A stretch of 64,000 bases of DNA, taken from the NCBI RefSeq assembly GCF_003967535.1, contig NZ_BIFR01000002.1, forward strand, positions 124,001 to 188,000, in the 5' to 3' direction. Each line of letters starts with the position of its first letter. Position 1 is the stretch's first letter. The position numbers and the translations under genes are program-made. Source of the stretch: Tengunoibacter tsumagoiensis. GTDB lineage: Bacteria > Chloroflexota > Ktedonobacteria > Ktedonobacterales > Ktedonobacteraceae. Below are positions 55,094-63,905 of the stretch, piece by piece. Under the pieces are notes generated by a model. It saw only the letters and a list, made by a program, of their open reading frames with translations, did not search any database and had not been told where the DNA came from.

Positions 55094-55714
55094 ATGGAGC
55101 AAGAGGCATACCCCATTACATATGGCGTGCTGGGACTGCTGGCCTTTTGGGGGCCATTGTCCGGATACGATCTGAAGCGTATCTTCGATCATACCCTTGC
55201 CCCCATGTGGGGAGCCGCGCAGAGTCAGATCTATAAGGAACTGCGGCGCATGAAAGAATTGGGCTGGGTGGAGATGGAGCGGGAAGAGCAGGAGGCACGG
55301 CCAGATCGCAAGGTCTACTCTATCACAGAGCAAGGGCACGTCGCCTTGCGCCAATGGCAGGCCCAGTCGCCGGAAATTTTTCAGTTGCGCGATGAATTGT
55401 TGCTCAAAGTCTTGTTTGGTACCTTCGCTGCTCCCGGCGACATCGCTCAACATCTCCATGCCAGCATCGCCACTCACGAGAGGAGTCTGTTGGCCTATCG
55501 TCAGAATGCGCATCATATTCCTGCACAAGGCACGTATCCACAGGGCAACCGGCGCCCCAATCCATACGTTGCCGAGCGTGAATCTGATCCTTACTTCGCG
55601 CTCATCACTCAATTCGCCATCGATTTTGAGAACACCTATATCCGCTGGCTCTACCAGGCGCTGGAGATCATAGAGCAGAACCAATCAGTCATGCCATCAG
55701 ATACGTCACAGTAA
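55094..55714 (+). CDS. PadR-family transcriptional regulator
   Basis: The 206-residue protein has a PadR winged helix (YGVLGLLAFWGPLSGYDLKR, then AAQSQIYKELRRMKELGWVEM, RKVYSITEQG) and a C-terminal helical domain of the Vir type for dimerisation. PadR proteins repress nearby genes and release DNA on binding phenolics or drugs. Start is ATG 55094 with GGAGGAG at 9 nt; the open frame extends far upstream to 54674 only because it shadows the SRPBCC gene. It probably controls that divergent gene and itself. Confidence 0.88.
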   Translation: MEQEAYPITYGVLGLLAFWGPLSGYDLKRIFDHTLAPMWGAAQSQIYKELRRMKELGWVEMEREEQEARPDRKVYSITEQGHVALRQWQAQSPEIFQLRDELLLKVLFGTFAAPGDIAQHLHASIATHERSLLAYRQNAHHIPAQGTYPQGNRRPNPYVAERESDPYFALITQFAIDFENTYIRWLYQALEIIEQNQSVMPSDTSQ

Positions 55715-55860
55715 CCACACAGGCCCTTCGCACTGCCTTCCTGTCCGGGTTCCGTATGGTTCGTATGGAAAGCGGCCTCCTTTCCCACCTGGTCACGCTC
55801 TTCAGCTTCTTTATCGAGCTTCCTCTCTACTCGTTCCTTCCACATCGTATCCCTCGACGA

Positions 55861-56435
55861 TGGTAGCATTCCCATCGTCTCTGTTCCACTTAAGCCATGG
55901 AGGGGCTCACCGAGCGGAGCAGGAGCAGAGGAAAGAGACAAGCGGCTTTCCCTACTTTACATTGTTTATAAGCAGAAGATAACAAAAGAAGTAGGGAAGG
56001 TAGCTTGTCTCCTTCCTACTGGTGCCTCTCGATCATGGTAGCATTCCCATCGTCTCTGTTCCCGTTTAAGCCATGGAGGGGCTCACCGAGCGGAGTGGGA
56101 GCAGAGGAAAGAGACAAGCGACTTTCCCTACTTTACATTGTTTATAAGCAGAAGTGACAGAAGATAGTAAAAGCAGTAGGGAAGGTAGCTTGTCTCCTTC
56201 CAAATGGTGCCTCTCGATTATGGTAGCATTCCCATCGTCTCTGTTCCCACAAAGCGGAGTGGGAGCAGAGGAAAGAGACAAGCGACTTTCCCTACTTTAC
56301 ATTTTTTTATAAGCAGAATATAACAAAAGAAGTAGGGAAGGTAGCTTGTCTCCTTCCTACTGGTGCCTCTCGATTATGGTAGCATTCCCATCGTCTCTGT
56401 TCCCACAAAGCGGAGTGGGAGCAGAGGAACGCCCC
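55861..56435. repeat. Hairpin-repeat array 1, three units plus a partial
   Basis: TGGTAGCATTCCC recurs at 55861, 56036, 56221 and 56377 (periods about 175, 185, 156). Each unit carries an inverted repeat GACAAGCGGCTTTCCCTACTT ... AGTAGGGAAGGTAGCTTGTC around an AT-rich loop, and a second element around the CCATGGAGGGGCTCAC segment or its deletion form. The last unit breaks off before the AraC gene. The same unit type recurs at 58090-58850. Confidence 0.85.
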
Positions 56436-56514
56436 ATGAAACTGGCTACTGTTGAGATCTCTCTGTTTATGCTATCATGGGAAGCGGATTTACCCTGGAA
56501 ACGGAAGGAAAGAC

Positions 56515-57231
56515 ATGATTTTCTTTGATGAGGAAAGGCCGTCAGACTCGCCTTTTGTTGATCGGATCTGGCGCAGCCATAGTGAGGGGACAGCCCCGTT
56601 TCTCTCAATTGCCACGAGCCGTTGCGAACTAGTAGTTACCAGACTACATGGTAAGGTCACGATGACCGTACGAGGGCCAGAGACCAGAGCCACATCTGTT
56701 GGCGACAGTCCTTCAGAGGGAGAATGGTTTGGTATCCTTTTGAAGTTGGGCACGTTTCTGCCGCATCTGCCAACCAGAAGTCTCCTCGATACAGGAGTGA
56801 CTCTCCCTGAAGCGACAAATAAGACCTTCTGGCTCTCTGGTTCTGCCTGGCAGTTTCCTACCTTTGATAATGCAGAGCTCTTTGTGAACCAGCTGGCGCG
56901 TGCTGGATTGCTGGTTCGCGACCCCGTCATCGAGGCTGCCTTGCAAGGACAGAGCAAAGACCTCACGCCACGCTCCGTCCAGTATCACTTCTTGCAGGCA
57001 ACAGGTATTACGCAGAACATGGCGCGACAAATCGAGCGTGCCCGTTATGCTACCCTCCTCTTACAGCAAGGCGTCTCGATCACTGACACTATTCTGAAGG
57101 CGGGGTATTACGATCAGCCGCATCTAACGAGATCGCTGACGCGCTTTATTGGCCAAACGCCTGCTGAATTGCTCCATCACAGCCGACCAGAGCAGCTTTC
57201 GCTTTTGTACAAGACAGACCCTTACACTTGA
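56515..57231 (+). CDS. AraC-family transcriptional regulator
   Basis: The N-terminal ~140 residues form a ligand-sensing domain (ISIATSRCELVVTRLHGKVT pattern of cupin-type sensors). The C-terminal 90 residues hold two helix-turn-helices of the AraC type, ending DTILKAGYYDQPHLTRSLTR and FIGQTPAELL. Start is ATG 56515 with GAAGGAAAG just upstream. The alpha/beta-hydrolase follows after 43 bp and is its likely target. Both genes are bracketed by the two hairpin-repeat arrays. Confidence 0.85.
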   Translation: MIFFDEERPSDSPFVDRIWRSHSEGTAPFLSIATSRCELVVTRLHGKVTMTVRGPETRATSVGDSPSEGEWFGILLKLGTFLPHLPTRSLLDTGVTLPEATNKTFWLSGSAWQFPTFDNAELFVNQLARAGLLVRDPVIEAALQGQSKDLTPRSVQYHFLQATGITQNMARQIERARYATLLLQQGVSITDTILKAGYYDQPHLTRSLTRFIGQTPAELLHHSRPEQLSLLYKTDPYT

Positions 57232-57239
57232 GGTATACT
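57211..57239 (+). promoter_or_regulatory. Candidate promoter inside the AraC gene end, AAGACA-N17-TATACT
   Basis: AAGACA (57211-57216) and TATACT (57234-57239) are 17 bp apart, 36 bp before the hydrolase start. The -35 is weak, as expected for an activator-dependent promoter. Confidence 0.35.
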
Positions 57240-57274
57240 TCTCCCTGGTAGCACGACAACAGAAGGAGAATTCC

Positions 57275-58081
57275 ATGCAAACAGTAACGTCTCAAGATAG
57301 CACTACAATTGCTTTTGACAAGGTTGGGTCTGGTCAGGCTGTCATCCTGGTGAATGGTGCAACGGCGTATCGTGCCTTTGACCCGTTTATGGTAAAACTG
57401 GCTGAACTGCTGAGTAACCACTTCACAGTCTACAACTACGACCGCCGGGGCCGTGGCGATAGTAGCGATACCCGGCCCTTTGCCAGGGAACGTGAAATTG
57501 AAGATCTGCAAGCGCTGGTCGAGGATGCTGGTGGCAAAGCCATGGTCTTTGGTATCTCTTCGGGCGCTGTGTTGAGCCTGGATGCCGCCGCTGTTACCTC
57601 GGGCATTCTTAAAGTTGCCCTATACGAACCACCATTGATTGTCGATGATGGCCGCCAGCCTGTGCCTGCCGACTACACAGAACACCTCACGACGCTCGTG
57701 GCAGAAGGAAAGCGCGATGAAGCTGTCGAATACTTTTTGACGCAAGCTGTGGGCATTCCGGCCGAGTACATCGGTGGCATCAAGCAGGATCAAGCAATGT
57801 GGTCAGGTGTAACTGGTGTGGCACATACCCTTGCTTATGATGGTGCTTTTGTGGCTGACGTCATGCAGGGCAAGCCACTTCCAACGGATCGCTGGACCAA
57901 TGTTATCTCGCCTGTTCTGGTGGCAGATGGTGGTGCGAGCGATGTCTGGTTACACCATGGTGCTGATGCGCTGGTAAGCGTCTTGCCAAATGCCAGTCGT
58001 CAGACCCTCGCCGGTCAGACCCACGAAGTTGATCCTCAAGTACTCGCCCCGGTCATCATCGACTTCTTTAAGAGAGCATAG
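57275..58081 (+). CDS. Alpha/beta-hydrolase
   Basis: The 268-residue protein has the fold's strand-loop VYNYDRRGRGDSSDT, the nucleophile elbow GISSG with Ser95, and a late His in LAGQTHEVDP. No signal peptide or lid insertion is obvious. Substrate unknown; esterase or lactonase activity is typical. ATG 57275 follows AGAAGGAG. It is probably regulated by the adjacent AraC protein. Confidence 0.88.
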   Translation: MQTVTSQDSTTIAFDKVGSGQAVILVNGATAYRAFDPFMVKLAELLSNHFTVYNYDRRGRGDSSDTRPFAREREIEDLQALVEDAGGKAMVFGISSGAVLSLDAAAVTSGILKVALYEPPLIVDDGRQPVPADYTEHLTTLVAEGKRDEAVEYFLTQAVGIPAEYIGGIKQDQAMWSGVTGVAHTLAYDGAFVADVMQGKPLPTDRWTNVISPVLVADGGASDVWLHHGADALVSVLPNASRQTLAGQTHEVDPQVLAPVIIDFFKRA

Positions 58082-58089
58082 CTCGAGCA

Positions 58090-58850
58090 AAGGAAAGAGA
58101 AAAACGACCTTCCCTACTTGAAATTGTTTTATAGGTATAAAATAGCAAAAGATAACAATAACAGTAGGGAAGGTAGCTTGTCTCCTTCCTGATCGTAAAC
58201 CCCCACGATGTCAGCCCCTCCATAGCCTCATTGCCCGTTTCCCTATGAAGCTATGGGGGGGCTCACATAGTGGAGCAGGAGCAGAGGAAAGAGACAAGCG
58301 GCTTTCCCTACTTTACATATTTTTATAGGCATAATATAACAATAAAAGTAGGGAAGGTAGCTTGTCTCCTTCCTGATCGTGAAGCTCCACGATGCCAGCC
58401 CCTCCATAGCCTCATTGCTCGTTTCCCTATGAAGCTATGGAGGGGCTCACAAAGTGGAGTGGGAGCAGAGGAAAGAGACAAGCGGCTTTCCCTACTTTAC
58501 ACATTTTTATAGGCATAATATAACAATAAAAGTAGGGAAGGTAGCTTGTCTCCTTCCTGATCGTGAAGCTCCACGATGCCAGCCCCTCCATAGCCTCATT
58601 GCCCGTTTCCCTATGAAGCTATGGAGGGGCTCACAAAGCGGAGCAGGAGCAGAGGAAAGAGACAAGCGGCTTTCCCTACTTTACATATTTTTATAGGCAT
58701 AATATAACAAAAGCAGTAGGGAAGGTAGCTTGTCTCCTTCCTGATCGTGAAGCTCCACGATGCCAGCCCCTCCATAGCCTCTGTTCCCATGAAGTCATAG
58801 ATGGGTTCACAAAGTGGAGCAGGAAGAGAGGAAAGAGAGAACTGACTTTC
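58090..58850. repeat. Hairpin-repeat array 2, period 184 bp
   Basis: The block CACGATGCCAGCCCCTCC recurs with period 183-184 bp, starting near 58204, 58388, 58572 and 58755. Each unit has two alternating inverted repeats: GACAAGCGGCTTTCCCTACTT paired with AGTAGGGAAGGTAGCTTGTC, and AGCCCCTCCATAGC paired with GCTATGGAGGGGCT. The outer copies are more diverged. Chance in-frame reading through units gives repeated open frames, which are not genes. Confidence 0.88.
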
Positions 58851-58900
58851 CCTTGTAACACCGTGGTGCAGGATGATTGCAGTATACGGGCGAAGTAGCC

Positions 58901-58929
58901 TTGTCATAAAGGGCAATTTTAGGTATACT
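58901..58929 (+). promoter_or_regulatory. Promoter TTGTCA-N17-TATACT for the MocR gene
   Basis: -35 TTGTCA (58901-58906) and -10 TATACT (58924-58929) are 17 bp apart, placing the start of transcription about 45 nt before the ATG. A further GTATAC lies just upstream (58882-58887), a possible regulator half-site. Confidence 0.6.
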
Positions 58930-58979
58930 GATGGGGTCACTTGGAGAGCATATGCTTATTTCCGAACAAAGGGGAAGAT

Positions 58980-60485
58980 ATGCGTCAGCGTCCAGTCTCT
59001 CTTCGAGAGCAGCTGCACCTCGCTCACACTTCGGTAGTTCCTCTACATCGCCAGATCTATCTCTGGATGCGCCAGGCTATTCTTGATGGCCAGCTTCAGC
59101 CGGGTCAACGCTTGCCATCCACGCGAACGCTGGCCAGTGAACTTGGTGTCTCGCGTAACACCGCCAGTAGTGCGTATGAAGAACTTCAGGCAGAAGAATT
59201 TATCGAACGAACGGTGGGCAGCGGGACTGTCGTGGCCCGTGTCTTTTCACAGCAACTGCCCAGAGGCGAGGCTCAATCCTCTCAGGAAACACCATCTCTT
59301 CATCTCTCTCCATTGGGTCAGGCCTTGCTTACACAGATGAAAAGCCTGCCCCTCTCCTTCAGGCGGTCTCCATCACAGGAACCGGGCGTCTTCCGCCTTG
59401 GAGTGCCTGACCTGGAGCAGTTTCCCTCGGCTCTCTGGAGCCAGCTATTGGCTCGTCACATGCGTCGTTCTCTCTCGGTCTCCCTTGACTATCAGGAGAT
59501 CGCTGGGTATCCTGCATTGCGCGAGGCCATTGCAGCCCATATCGCCGTCACGCGTGGGGTACGTTGTCAGGTGGATCAGGTGCTGATTACGCCTGGGACG
59601 CAGGCATCCCTTGATCTATTGGGACGTATCCTGGTCAGCGCCGGAGATACCGTCTGGATGGAGGACCCGGGCTATCCCCCAGCCAGGGCAGTGCTGGAGG
59701 GGATAGGTGCCTCTCTCGCGTTTGTTCCAGTAGATGCGCAAGGATTAGATGTAATTGCGGGCAGGGCACTTGCTCCACGCGCTCGTCTGGCTTACGTCAC
59801 TCCTTCACACCAGTTTCCTCTTGGTGTGACCATGAAACTGGAGCGGCGGCTCGCGCTCTTGCAATGGGCACGAGAGGCTCAGGCCTGGATTCTTGAAGAT
59901 GACTATGATAGCGAGTACCGCTTTAACTCGCATCCTGTAGAAGCGTTACAAGGACTGGATCGAGCAAACCGTACCATCTATCTGGGAAGCTTTAGCAAAG
60001 TGCTTTTCCCTTCGCTCCGTCTGGGATATATGGTCGTGCCAGAAGCGTTGATCGAGCCCTGTAAAGCCGCGCAGCGTTTTCAGATGATTCATCCTCCCTT
60101 CCTTGAGCAGATGGTCCTTGCAGATTTTTTTATGGAAGGACACTTCGCCCGCCATCTGCGCCGGATGCGAGCTCTCTATGCCGCCCGTCGTACATTTCTC
60201 CTGACCTCGCTGGAGCGCATGTGCGGTCATCTGCTTACTGCTCATCCCCCGGATGCCGGGCTCCACCTGGTGGCATGGCTCCCACCGGGCGTCTCCGATA
60301 GCGAGGTAGAGCAGCATGCTGGAATGCGTGGTATCGAAGTGGTAGCTCTCTCTTCCTTGAGCAGACAGCCTCTCGCCCAGGGTGGACTGGTGTTAGGTTA
60401 TGCGACAGGAGATGAAGGCGAAATACAGGCCGGTGTACATGTACTGGCCGACATCATTCGTGCGTGCCACAAAGCTCCTCGCTAG
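58980..60485 (+). CDS. MocR/PdxR-type regulator (GntR winged helix + aminotransferase domain)
   Basis: Residues ~15-85 are a GntR winged helix (PLHRQIYLWMRQAILDG, then LPSTRTLASELGVSRNTASS). Residues ~130-500 are a type I aminotransferase-like domain with the PLP lysine in SFSKVLFPSLRLGY (Lys340) and an ILEDDYDSEYR segment. MocR proteins sense PLP or amino-acid derivatives and control cofactor or amino-acid genes. Start is ATG 58980; TTG 58941 is in frame but lies before the ribosome site. It ends 26 bp from the convergent SnoaL-like gene. Confidence 0.9.
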   Translation: MRQRPVSLREQLHLAHTSVVPLHRQIYLWMRQAILDGQLQPGQRLPSTRTLASELGVSRNTASSAYEELQAEEFIERTVGSGTVVARVFSQQLPRGEAQSSQETPSLHLSPLGQALLTQMKSLPLSFRRSPSQEPGVFRLGVPDLEQFPSALWSQLLARHMRRSLSVSLDYQEIAGYPALREAIAAHIAVTRGVRCQVDQVLITPGTQASLDLLGRILVSAGDTVWMEDPGYPPARAVLEGIGASLAFVPVDAQGLDVIAGRALAPRARLAYVTPSHQFPLGVTMKLERRLALLQWAREAQAWILEDDYDSEYRFNSHPVEALQGLDRANRTIYLGSFSKVLFPSLRLGYMVVPEALIEPCKAAQRFQMIHPPFLEQMVLADFFMEGHFARHLRRMRALYAARRTFLLTSLERMCGHLLTAHPPDAGLHLVAWLPPGVSDSEVEQHAGMRGIEVVALSSLSRQPLAQGGLVLGYATGDEGEIQAGVHVLADIIRACHKAPR

Positions 60486-60511
60486 TGTGGTCTCTGCTCC
60501 TGTTTCCCGAA

Positions 60512-60895
60512 CTAATTCTCCTGATGCTCGACCCATTGAGCTCGCCAGGCAGGTGGCTCGAACGGATCAGCAAAGTATTGTGTCTCGTGGGTAACTTTGC
60601 CATCACGAAACTCCATAATGCTGACGGTTTGCGTTGGCTGCTCGTTATAGCTGAGCACATACTCGGTGATCCAGAGATTGCCGCTCCCAAGGATGCGTCG
60701 GATGGTAAAGCCCAGCTTAGCTGGATGGTGTCCACGAAGAGCCTGGATGTTGTGGCGACCGCAGATACGCTCGCCCGACTGAGGATACTCGACTAAAACG
60801 TCGTCGTGATAGATCTCATGTTCCGCTTCACTATCACCAGCTGCGGAGGCCGCCCAGTGCTGATCCAGAGCCTTGCGAATTTCCTGATTTTCCAT
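60512..60895 (-). CDS. SnoaL/NTF2-like protein
   Basis: A 127-residue cone-shaped NTF2-like fold: ENQEIRKALDQHWAASAAGD, then HDDVLVEYPQSGERICGRHN and strands ending VTHETQYFADPFEPPAWR. Members are small isomerases, hydrolases or ligand binders. ATG 60895 follows GAGGAA. It is the last gene of a minus-strand run after the SDR and substrate-binding proteins. Confidence 0.8.
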   Translation of the reverse strand: MENQEIRKALDQHWAASAAGDSEAEHEIYHDDVLVEYPQSGERICGRHNIQALRGHHPAKLGFTIRRILGSGNLWITEYVLSYNEQPTQTVSIMEFRDGKVTHETQYFADPFEPPAWRAQWVEHQEN

Positions 60896-60942
60896 GGTTC
60901 CTCACTTTTAGCTCGTAAAAAGCAATATATGTATTTCCCTTC

Positions 60943-61833
60943 TCAACGTAATGTGATATGTTTCTGGTTGTATGTGCGATAAAACGCAGCTGCGGTGATG
61001 GTGGCAGGAACACCGAGTTCGGCAGCGACTGTAGTGATCGCTGTAGCGCCTATAGTGAGGTCTGCCTGCCCATCAGTAGTGAAATACGGTGCGATGAACG
61101 TCTCGTAATGGGCTCGAATTTCGTCTGCAGTGTGTCGACCGAGGAACGCCTGGAGGTGCCGCACCGTAGTGTCGGGTTCGTTGTGGATCACCTGCAAAGC
61201 GCGTCGGTGAGCCTGCACGACGGCCTGGATCGCAGGATCGTCCGGATTGATATAGGTAGGATCGACGGCTATGCCTACAGTGGGAATCTGGAAGTACTCG
61301 CCAACCCAGGCCAGCACCTGCCAGCCTCGCTCGGCAGCTATCGCTTCCGGTGCCATGGTGCTGCCAACCAGGGCGGCATCGATCCTGCCGTCGTGCAGCC
61401 AGCGCAGGTCCATGCCGTAGTCGCCGGGTGTGCGAACAATGCTACGGATATCACGGTCCGGGTCGAGTCCAACATGACGCAGCACGATCCGAGCGAAGCA
61501 TCCGGGTGCGGTATGGGGAGCATGTACTGCCAGCCGTTGCCCGGTCAGATTGGACAAGGAAGTCAGGCCGGGGCGAGCCAGGAACCAGAACAGAGGGCGG
61601 TGGGTATTGACTGTGAGTGCGACCCATGGGATACCATCGTTTAGTCGAGACAGCAGAGCCCGGCCAAGCCCGATGGTGGCACAGTGGCGTAGCCGCTCAT
61701 CGTCCCAGGTGCAGCCGTCGTGAAGCGCAACGTGAACACCCTCGTCGGCATAATAGCCCTGCTGATCAGCGATATAGGCCACCAGTTCTTCATGTAGACC
61801 TCGTCCAACGTAGGCAAGATCGATCGTATACAT
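60943..61833 (-). CDS. SsuA/THI5-like substrate-binding protein
   Basis: The protein matches periplasmic-binding-protein type II folds of the NMT1/SsuA group: YVADQQGYYADEG-type start (VAYIADQQGYYADEGVHVAL), a central AVHAPHTAPGCFARI and GDYGMDLRWLHDGRIDAAL. There is no signal peptide or lipobox from the chosen start (ATG 61833, AAGGAG 9 nt upstream), so it may act in the cytoplasm or as an enzyme-like binder rather than with an ABC importer; no permease or ATPase is adjacent. This and the next gene are visibly richer in G+C than the surroundings, which hints at transfer. Confidence 0.75.
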   Translation of the reverse strand: MYTIDLAYVGRGLHEELVAYIADQQGYYADEGVHVALHDGCTWDDERLRHCATIGLGRALLSRLNDGIPWVALTVNTHRPLFWFLARPGLTSLSNLTGQRLAVHAPHTAPGCFARIVLRHVGLDPDRDIRSIVRTPGDYGMDLRWLHDGRIDAALVGSTMAPEAIAAERGWQVLAWVGEYFQIPTVGIAVDPTYINPDDPAIQAVVQAHRRALQVIHNEPDTTVRHLQAFLGRHTADEIRAHYETFIAPYFTTDGQADLTIGATAITTVAAELGVPATITAAAFYRTYNQKHITLR

Positions 61834-61979
61834 GAACGTTTCTCCTTTGTCCTTCATCGTGTCACCATCCATGCGCCTTCGTCGCCCTATGGGGTTTGAG
61901 ATACTAGCGTGCCGTCCTGGTTCGGCCAACCAGCCATGGCAGGGGCGATCCGGTCTGTTGGCTGAGGAGAGCGGTGATG

Positions 61980-62735
61980 TCAGTACATAGACATCCCGCC
62001 GTTGACCACAGCCGTAGTGCCAGTCATGAAGGCATTTTCCTCGCTGGCATAGAAGGCGACAACCTGAGCGACATCGCCTGGATGGGCCAGACGGCCCAGA
62101 GGCGTGGCATCCACCTGTCGTTGCTTATGCTCCCTGTCAAGCACATTTGCCATGCGGGTCTCCTCCACCGGGCCCGGCTCGACGACATTGACCGTGATGC
62201 CCAGCGGGCCCAGCTCCTGAGCAAGATACCGGGCAAACTGCGCCAGTGCTGCCTTAGACGTACCCAGTGCTATCATTCCCTCTCGGGGCTGATGGCTGAG
62301 ACCAGTACCAAGATAGATGATGCGTCCCCAACTCTGCTCAGTCATGGCGGGCAGGACGGCTCTGGTCACCGCGAACGCCGCACGCATCTCGTCATCGAGC
62401 TTGCCACCAAGTTCTTCCCACGTCATATCCTGGAACGACTTGATCACATATGGAGTAAGCGCGTTATGCACAAGCACGTCGATGCCGCCCCATCTCACCT
62501 GGACCTGCTCGATCATGTTTTTGACCGCCGCAGCTTCGCGTACGTCGGCCTGCACCGCTATGGCCTGGCCGCCTGTATCCTGGATGCTAGCCACAACCTC
62601 CTCGGCAGCCGTGTTGGTACGGAGATAGTTGACTATCACGCGCATCCCTCGCATAGCCAGAAGGCGCGCGGTGGCTGCACCGATTCCGCTACTGGCCCCG
62701 GTCACTAATGCTACCCTGCTGGTTGCTCCAGTCAT
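61980..62735 (-). CDS. Short-chain dehydrogenase/reductase with altered active site
   Basis: Cofactor motif TGASSGIG near the N-terminus and the C-terminal GITVNVVEPGPV segment are classical SDR. The YxxxK motif is LGTSK: the Lys is kept but the catalytic Tyr position is Leu, so normal hydride-transfer chemistry is doubtful. The NNAG-like motif is HNAL. A strong ribosome site (CAGGAGG) precedes ATG 62735. It probably starts the minus-strand operon with the substrate-binding and SnoaL-like genes. Confidence 0.85.
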   Translation of the reverse strand: MTGATSRVALVTGASSGIGAATARLLAMRGMRVIVNYLRTNTAAEEVVASIQDTGGQAIAVQADVREAAAVKNMIEQVQVRWGGIDVLVHNALTPYVIKSFQDMTWEELGGKLDDEMRAAFAVTRAVLPAMTEQSWGRIIYLGTGLSHQPREGMIALGTSKAALAQFARYLAQELGPLGITVNVVEPGPVEETRMANVLDREHKQRQVDATPLGRLAHPGDVAQVVAFYASEENAFMTGTTAVVNGGMSMY

Positions 62736-63082
62736 GGACCCACCTCCTGCTCATAGTAGCGGGCTGTCGGCATGAACGCTTGGAGTTGTCCATCGTCGAT
62801 GCCCGGGTGTATTGATTAGATCGCCCCGTATGCAAAGCCTCTCGTCATTACACGACTTTGAGAATCTGTAAGTTACGCAACCAGCAGGAAACCTTCAGGG
62901 ATGGAAGGCACAAAAGAATCAGGACAGCTCACAAAATGAGAGAATAGAGAGTTTACAGATACAGGAGTGACGCTTCTCTCCCTGTTGTGACCAGTAAAAA
63001 GTGCGTGGAAATGCTGAAATTGATAGAAAGAAGGCCTGCTCGTTTATGTAGTAGAAGGTATTTAAATGAGGGAGTAGGCTGA
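62736..63082. other. Intergenic gap between divergent genes
   Basis: About 350 bp with no convincing gene, repeat or clear promoter seen. It separates the G+C-richer minus-strand genes from the AT-richer end of the window. Confidence 0.5.
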
Positions 63083-63685
63083 ATGTTACAACACCTGGAA
63101 ATTCGCAATAAACACAGACATATGAAAGAGTGGACTCCATCACAACAGGTATCTCATCTTGCCGAAACATCTCGATTAGGAAAATTTACGGTGTGTGGCA
63201 GGTTCACGGACTATCCAGCCAGTAACTTATTGTCAATGCTGATCTTGTTTCCGCTGTATCTGCTGGTTTTCAGCGCTGGCTTTTTTTGGCTATTCTATCT
63301 GATCATGCCTGGCAATGTGCTTGGGATTGTTTGTCTGCTGCTCTTTGGTATGATCCCTCTATCTGGACTCGCCTATGTGAGGGGTAAGAAGGCATTGAAA
63401 GCGCGTTCTGGAGGATTAACATCAGTATATTTTTATCAGCAAGGCTTCGTCTCTGTTCATGACGAGCAATCTATCGCACTGCGTTGGGACCAGATCGAAC
63501 GTGTTGAGAGAATTGTTGAGCGAGTTGATGACGGTCCCGTAGGCCGCTGTCAGATACTGTTGATGGATGGTAGCGATATCATTCTGATGAATTGTGGCCG
63601 AAGGGATCTGCATGAAGAGATCAGACGACGCGTTATGCGCTCACGTAAAGGATATCAACATCGTAAGAGACCTGTTCGATCCTAG
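63083..63685 (+). CDS. Two-span membrane protein of unknown function
   Basis: After a polar first 47 residues, two hydrophobic spans (about 50-73 and 77-98) are followed by a ~100-residue cytoplasmic domain that looks like a PH-type strand-rich fold (SVYFYQQGFVSVHDEQSIAL, WDQIERVERIVERVD) and a basic C-terminus (RRRVMRSRKGYQHRKRP). It resembles the two-span, PH-like proteins often seen in this type of genome, but I would not name a family. No partner is evident. Confidence 0.6.
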   Translation: MLQHLEIRNKHRHMKEWTPSQQVSHLAETSRLGKFTVCGRFTDYPASNLLSMLILFPLYLLVFSAGFFWLFYLIMPGNVLGIVCLLLFGMIPLSGLAYVRGKKALKARSGGLTSVYFYQQGFVSVHDEQSIALRWDQIERVERIVERVDDGPVGRCQILLMDGSDIILMNCGRRDLHEEIRRRVMRSRKGYQHRKRPVRS

Positions 63686-63710
63686 CTATTCCATCGCCTT
63701 TCTCATTCTG

Positions 63711-63768
63711 AGTAGACGTTCATGAAGGGGTTTCACCACCCTGCATGAAACTTTTATTTTCAGAAGAG
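63711..63768 (+). repeat. Dispersed repeat, copy 2 (hairpin-forming)
   Basis: Matches 35351-35408, beginning AGTAGACGTTCATGAAGGGG. The first ~40 bases are nearly identical in both copies. It lies about 195 bp before the start codon at 63906, almost the same distance as copy 1 from its gene. Confidence 0.65.
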
Positions 63769-63905
63769 TTTGTATGTTACAAGGACGGTTTCTTCGCGTT
63801 TAGAATGATGAGCAACAATTTCTTTTCTTCTGCACTGAAGGTGCTTTCTGGGTGGCTCACGATAGCCAGATTGGTAGCATAGAGTAAGAGGAGCAGGGAC
63901 GTACC

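Noticed and set aside
58270..58696. Repeated 80-codon open frames in the hairpin array
   Set aside because: They arise only because the 184-bp units repeat; they are noncoding hairpin sequence.
58090..58850. CRISPR array
   Set aside because: Repeats are 184 bp, spacers are not unique and units carry paired inverted repeats; this is a tandem hairpin array.
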